A stretch of 64,000 nucleotides of DNA from Onchidella celtica (lineage: Eukaryota > Mollusca > Gastropoda > Systellommatophora > Onchidiidae). The notes under the pieces are model-generated. The model had not been told where the DNA came from. It did no database searches and saw only the letters and a list, made by a program, of their open reading frames with translations. Shown in pieces: positions 63,901 through 64,000 of the stretch (within the stretch, counting starts at the first letter, position 1; every line of letters starts with the position of its first letter). The position numbers and the translations under genes were made by a program. The DNA lies in NCBI GenBank assembly GCA_963931925.1, contig OZ007582.1:20914792-20978791 (forward strand). Direction: 5' to 3'.

Positions 63901-64000
63901 TTGAGTTGGCCACTATCAGGGAGTCTGGTCTCACTGAGTGCCACTATGTCCAGGTTGTACCTGCTGAGCTCAATGGCAATAAGTGCAGTGCGTCTTTCCG
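60957..64000 (-). CDS. LINE ORF2: APE endonuclease and reverse transcriptase
   Basis: The partial N-terminus carries the endonuclease motifs ALSETRLPD, LILLGDFNARVG, HLIDYVIVRKTD and GTDHRLIVCK. RT follows: SPGVDSIPAEVYAFGG, DNHRGISLLSIAGKILARML, ESQCGFRKERGTADMIFAAR, FVDLTKAFDTVCREGLW, GVKQGCVLAPTLFSIM and LFADDCALLAHD as the catalytic box. Downstream are LLYGAETWTVYQSHARKLN, LRWAGHVVRMPDSRLPKQIF and AWEADRVQQA. This family is often mis-annotated as craniofacial development protein 2 or a jockey-like polymerase. No internal stop until an A-run (60988-60996), after which this frame ends early. Confidence 0.92.
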   Translation of the reverse strand, partial: ERRTALIAIELSRYNLDIVALSETRLPDSGQLKELSGGYTFFWKGKGAVEPRQHGVGFAIKNDLVRNLQSMPIEINDRLMTLRIPVGKSQSATLISAYAPTMTNPDEAKDKFYSDLESVICSVPAADKLILLGDFNARVGSEISAWPNVLGPHGVGSCNNNGLRLLTLCAEFGLFITNTNFSLPVRNRTSWMHPRSKHWHLIDYVIVRKTDRKDVLVTKAMCGAECGTDHRLIVCKLRLTLRRNRRPQGKAPPKRLNVSKLCSVEKQSELSSELSSKLDCVTFDPENIEQSWTDLNTTVHSCASSTVGFPVRKHQDWFNDNDNEIKVLIKEKNSLIQAHCSDPSSTAKADALRACKGVLQKKLRKMKNDWLEERVRETQKYADTNNTRKFFESLRAVFGPSRSGTTPLLASDGSTRIVELNAIIQRWAEHFGGVLNRPSNINTESIDRLPQTPINAALAKPFTANETRTATNQMSFNKSPGVDSIPAEVYAFGGEKLIERLTELFNHMLKAGKLPQDFKDASIIHLYKNKGDSQVCDNHRGISLLSIAGKILARMLLNRLLDHLSSNDLLPESQCGFRKERGTADMIFAARQIQEKCMEQNKALYITFVDLTKAFDTVCREGLWKILAKFGCPPEFITIVRQFHDGMQAAVKSNGSVSEPFAVTNGVKQGCVLAPTLFSIMFSAMLQEAFSSPPQGVSIKYRTDGSLFNLRRLQAKTKTKSTQVCDLLFADDCALLAHDEDSMQNCVDKFSSACDNFGLTISTKRTEVLHQPSPDDKYPVTPNIKVHDSLLKVSENFTYLGSTLSSAARVDTEILSRISKASSAFGRLRKRVWDVAGIRTDTKLKVYNAVVLPTLLYGAETWTVYQSHARKLNHFHLACLRKILRIKWQDKIPDTEVLNRAKELSIFCHLKKIQLRWAGHVVRMPDSRLPKQIFFSELSNGTRNVGAPKRRYKDTLKQSLKAFAIDVSEWEKLSLDRANWRAALTRGSKAWEADRVQQAIKKKRTAQEKAQWY

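Larger units (their letters stand above)
60869..64000 (-). mobile_element. Nearly intact APE-type LINE (ORF2), continues past the right edge
   Basis: A minus-strand frame is open from the window edge (ERRTALIAIELSRYNLDIVA) to 60957, about 1000 codons. The last part resumes in another frame to the stop at 60869. Endonuclease, RT and C-terminal domains are all present. The 3' end lies close to the DEG/ENaC start. No poly-A was seen. The clade is not assigned; it is clearly different from LINEs 1 and 2. Confidence 0.9.

Overview
This is an animal nuclear genome fragment. The evidence is long introns with GT/AG borders, extracellular CUB/EGF/NIDO modules, a DEG/ENaC-type channel, and dense LINE, LTR and Tc1 repeats. 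A lophotrochozoan, most likely a mollusc, is my best guess; this rests on the overall repeat and gene flavour and not on a diagnostic marker. There is one 200-base assembly gap (53233-53432). No rRNA, tRNA or CRISPR array was recognised.

Region 1 (1-26.7 kb) is one large gene on the minus strand, running off the left edge. I reconstructed 17 exons by matching splice sites and reading phase. They give 1006 uninterrupted codons: a signal peptide, then three CUB domains separated by EGF blocks, then the start of a NIDO domain. The order is CUB-EGF2-EGF1-EGF2, repeated twice, then CUB-EGF2-EGF1-NIDO. Almost all module borders are phase 1, which points to tandem duplication of a multi-exon unit. 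Its introns hold a degenerate L1/Tx1-like LINE (about 9.28-14.5 kb), a LINE fragment, and several tandem repeats.

Region 2 (26.9-32.6 kb) is repeat-rich. A solo LTR with a 5-bp target duplication lies only 166 bp upstream of the first ATG of the CUB/EGF gene. It is followed by a decayed Tc1-like transposon and a 543-bp inverted-repeat element with an internal 124-bp duplication.

Region 3 (32.6-39.9 kb) is a young, structurally complete Ty3/Gypsy-lineage LTR element. Its two 911-bp LTRs look identical, the target duplication is CTATG, and it has a tRNA-Pro primer site and a polypurine tract. The coding order is gag-PR-IN-RT-RNaseH (Copia-like, as in Gmr1-type elements). The catalytic core of the integrase is missing.

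Region 4 (40-49 kb) has a 36-bp palindromic tandem repeat, a second degenerate L1/Tx1-like LINE, a solo LTR of the same Gypsy family (target duplication TAGAT), and three abutting foldback elements. These are followed by a probable signal-peptide first exon on the minus strand (48959-49019).

Region 5 (49-59.4 kb) is mostly non-coding: a long CT tract, a possible MADF-like exon cut by the gap, a decayed repeat array, a probable LTR with a primer-binding site, and a 29-bp minisatellite. Region 6 (59.4-64 kb) is a DEG/ENaC channel gene on the minus strand, with one frameshift just before its second membrane segment. Immediately upstream is an almost intact APE-type LINE that runs off the right edge.
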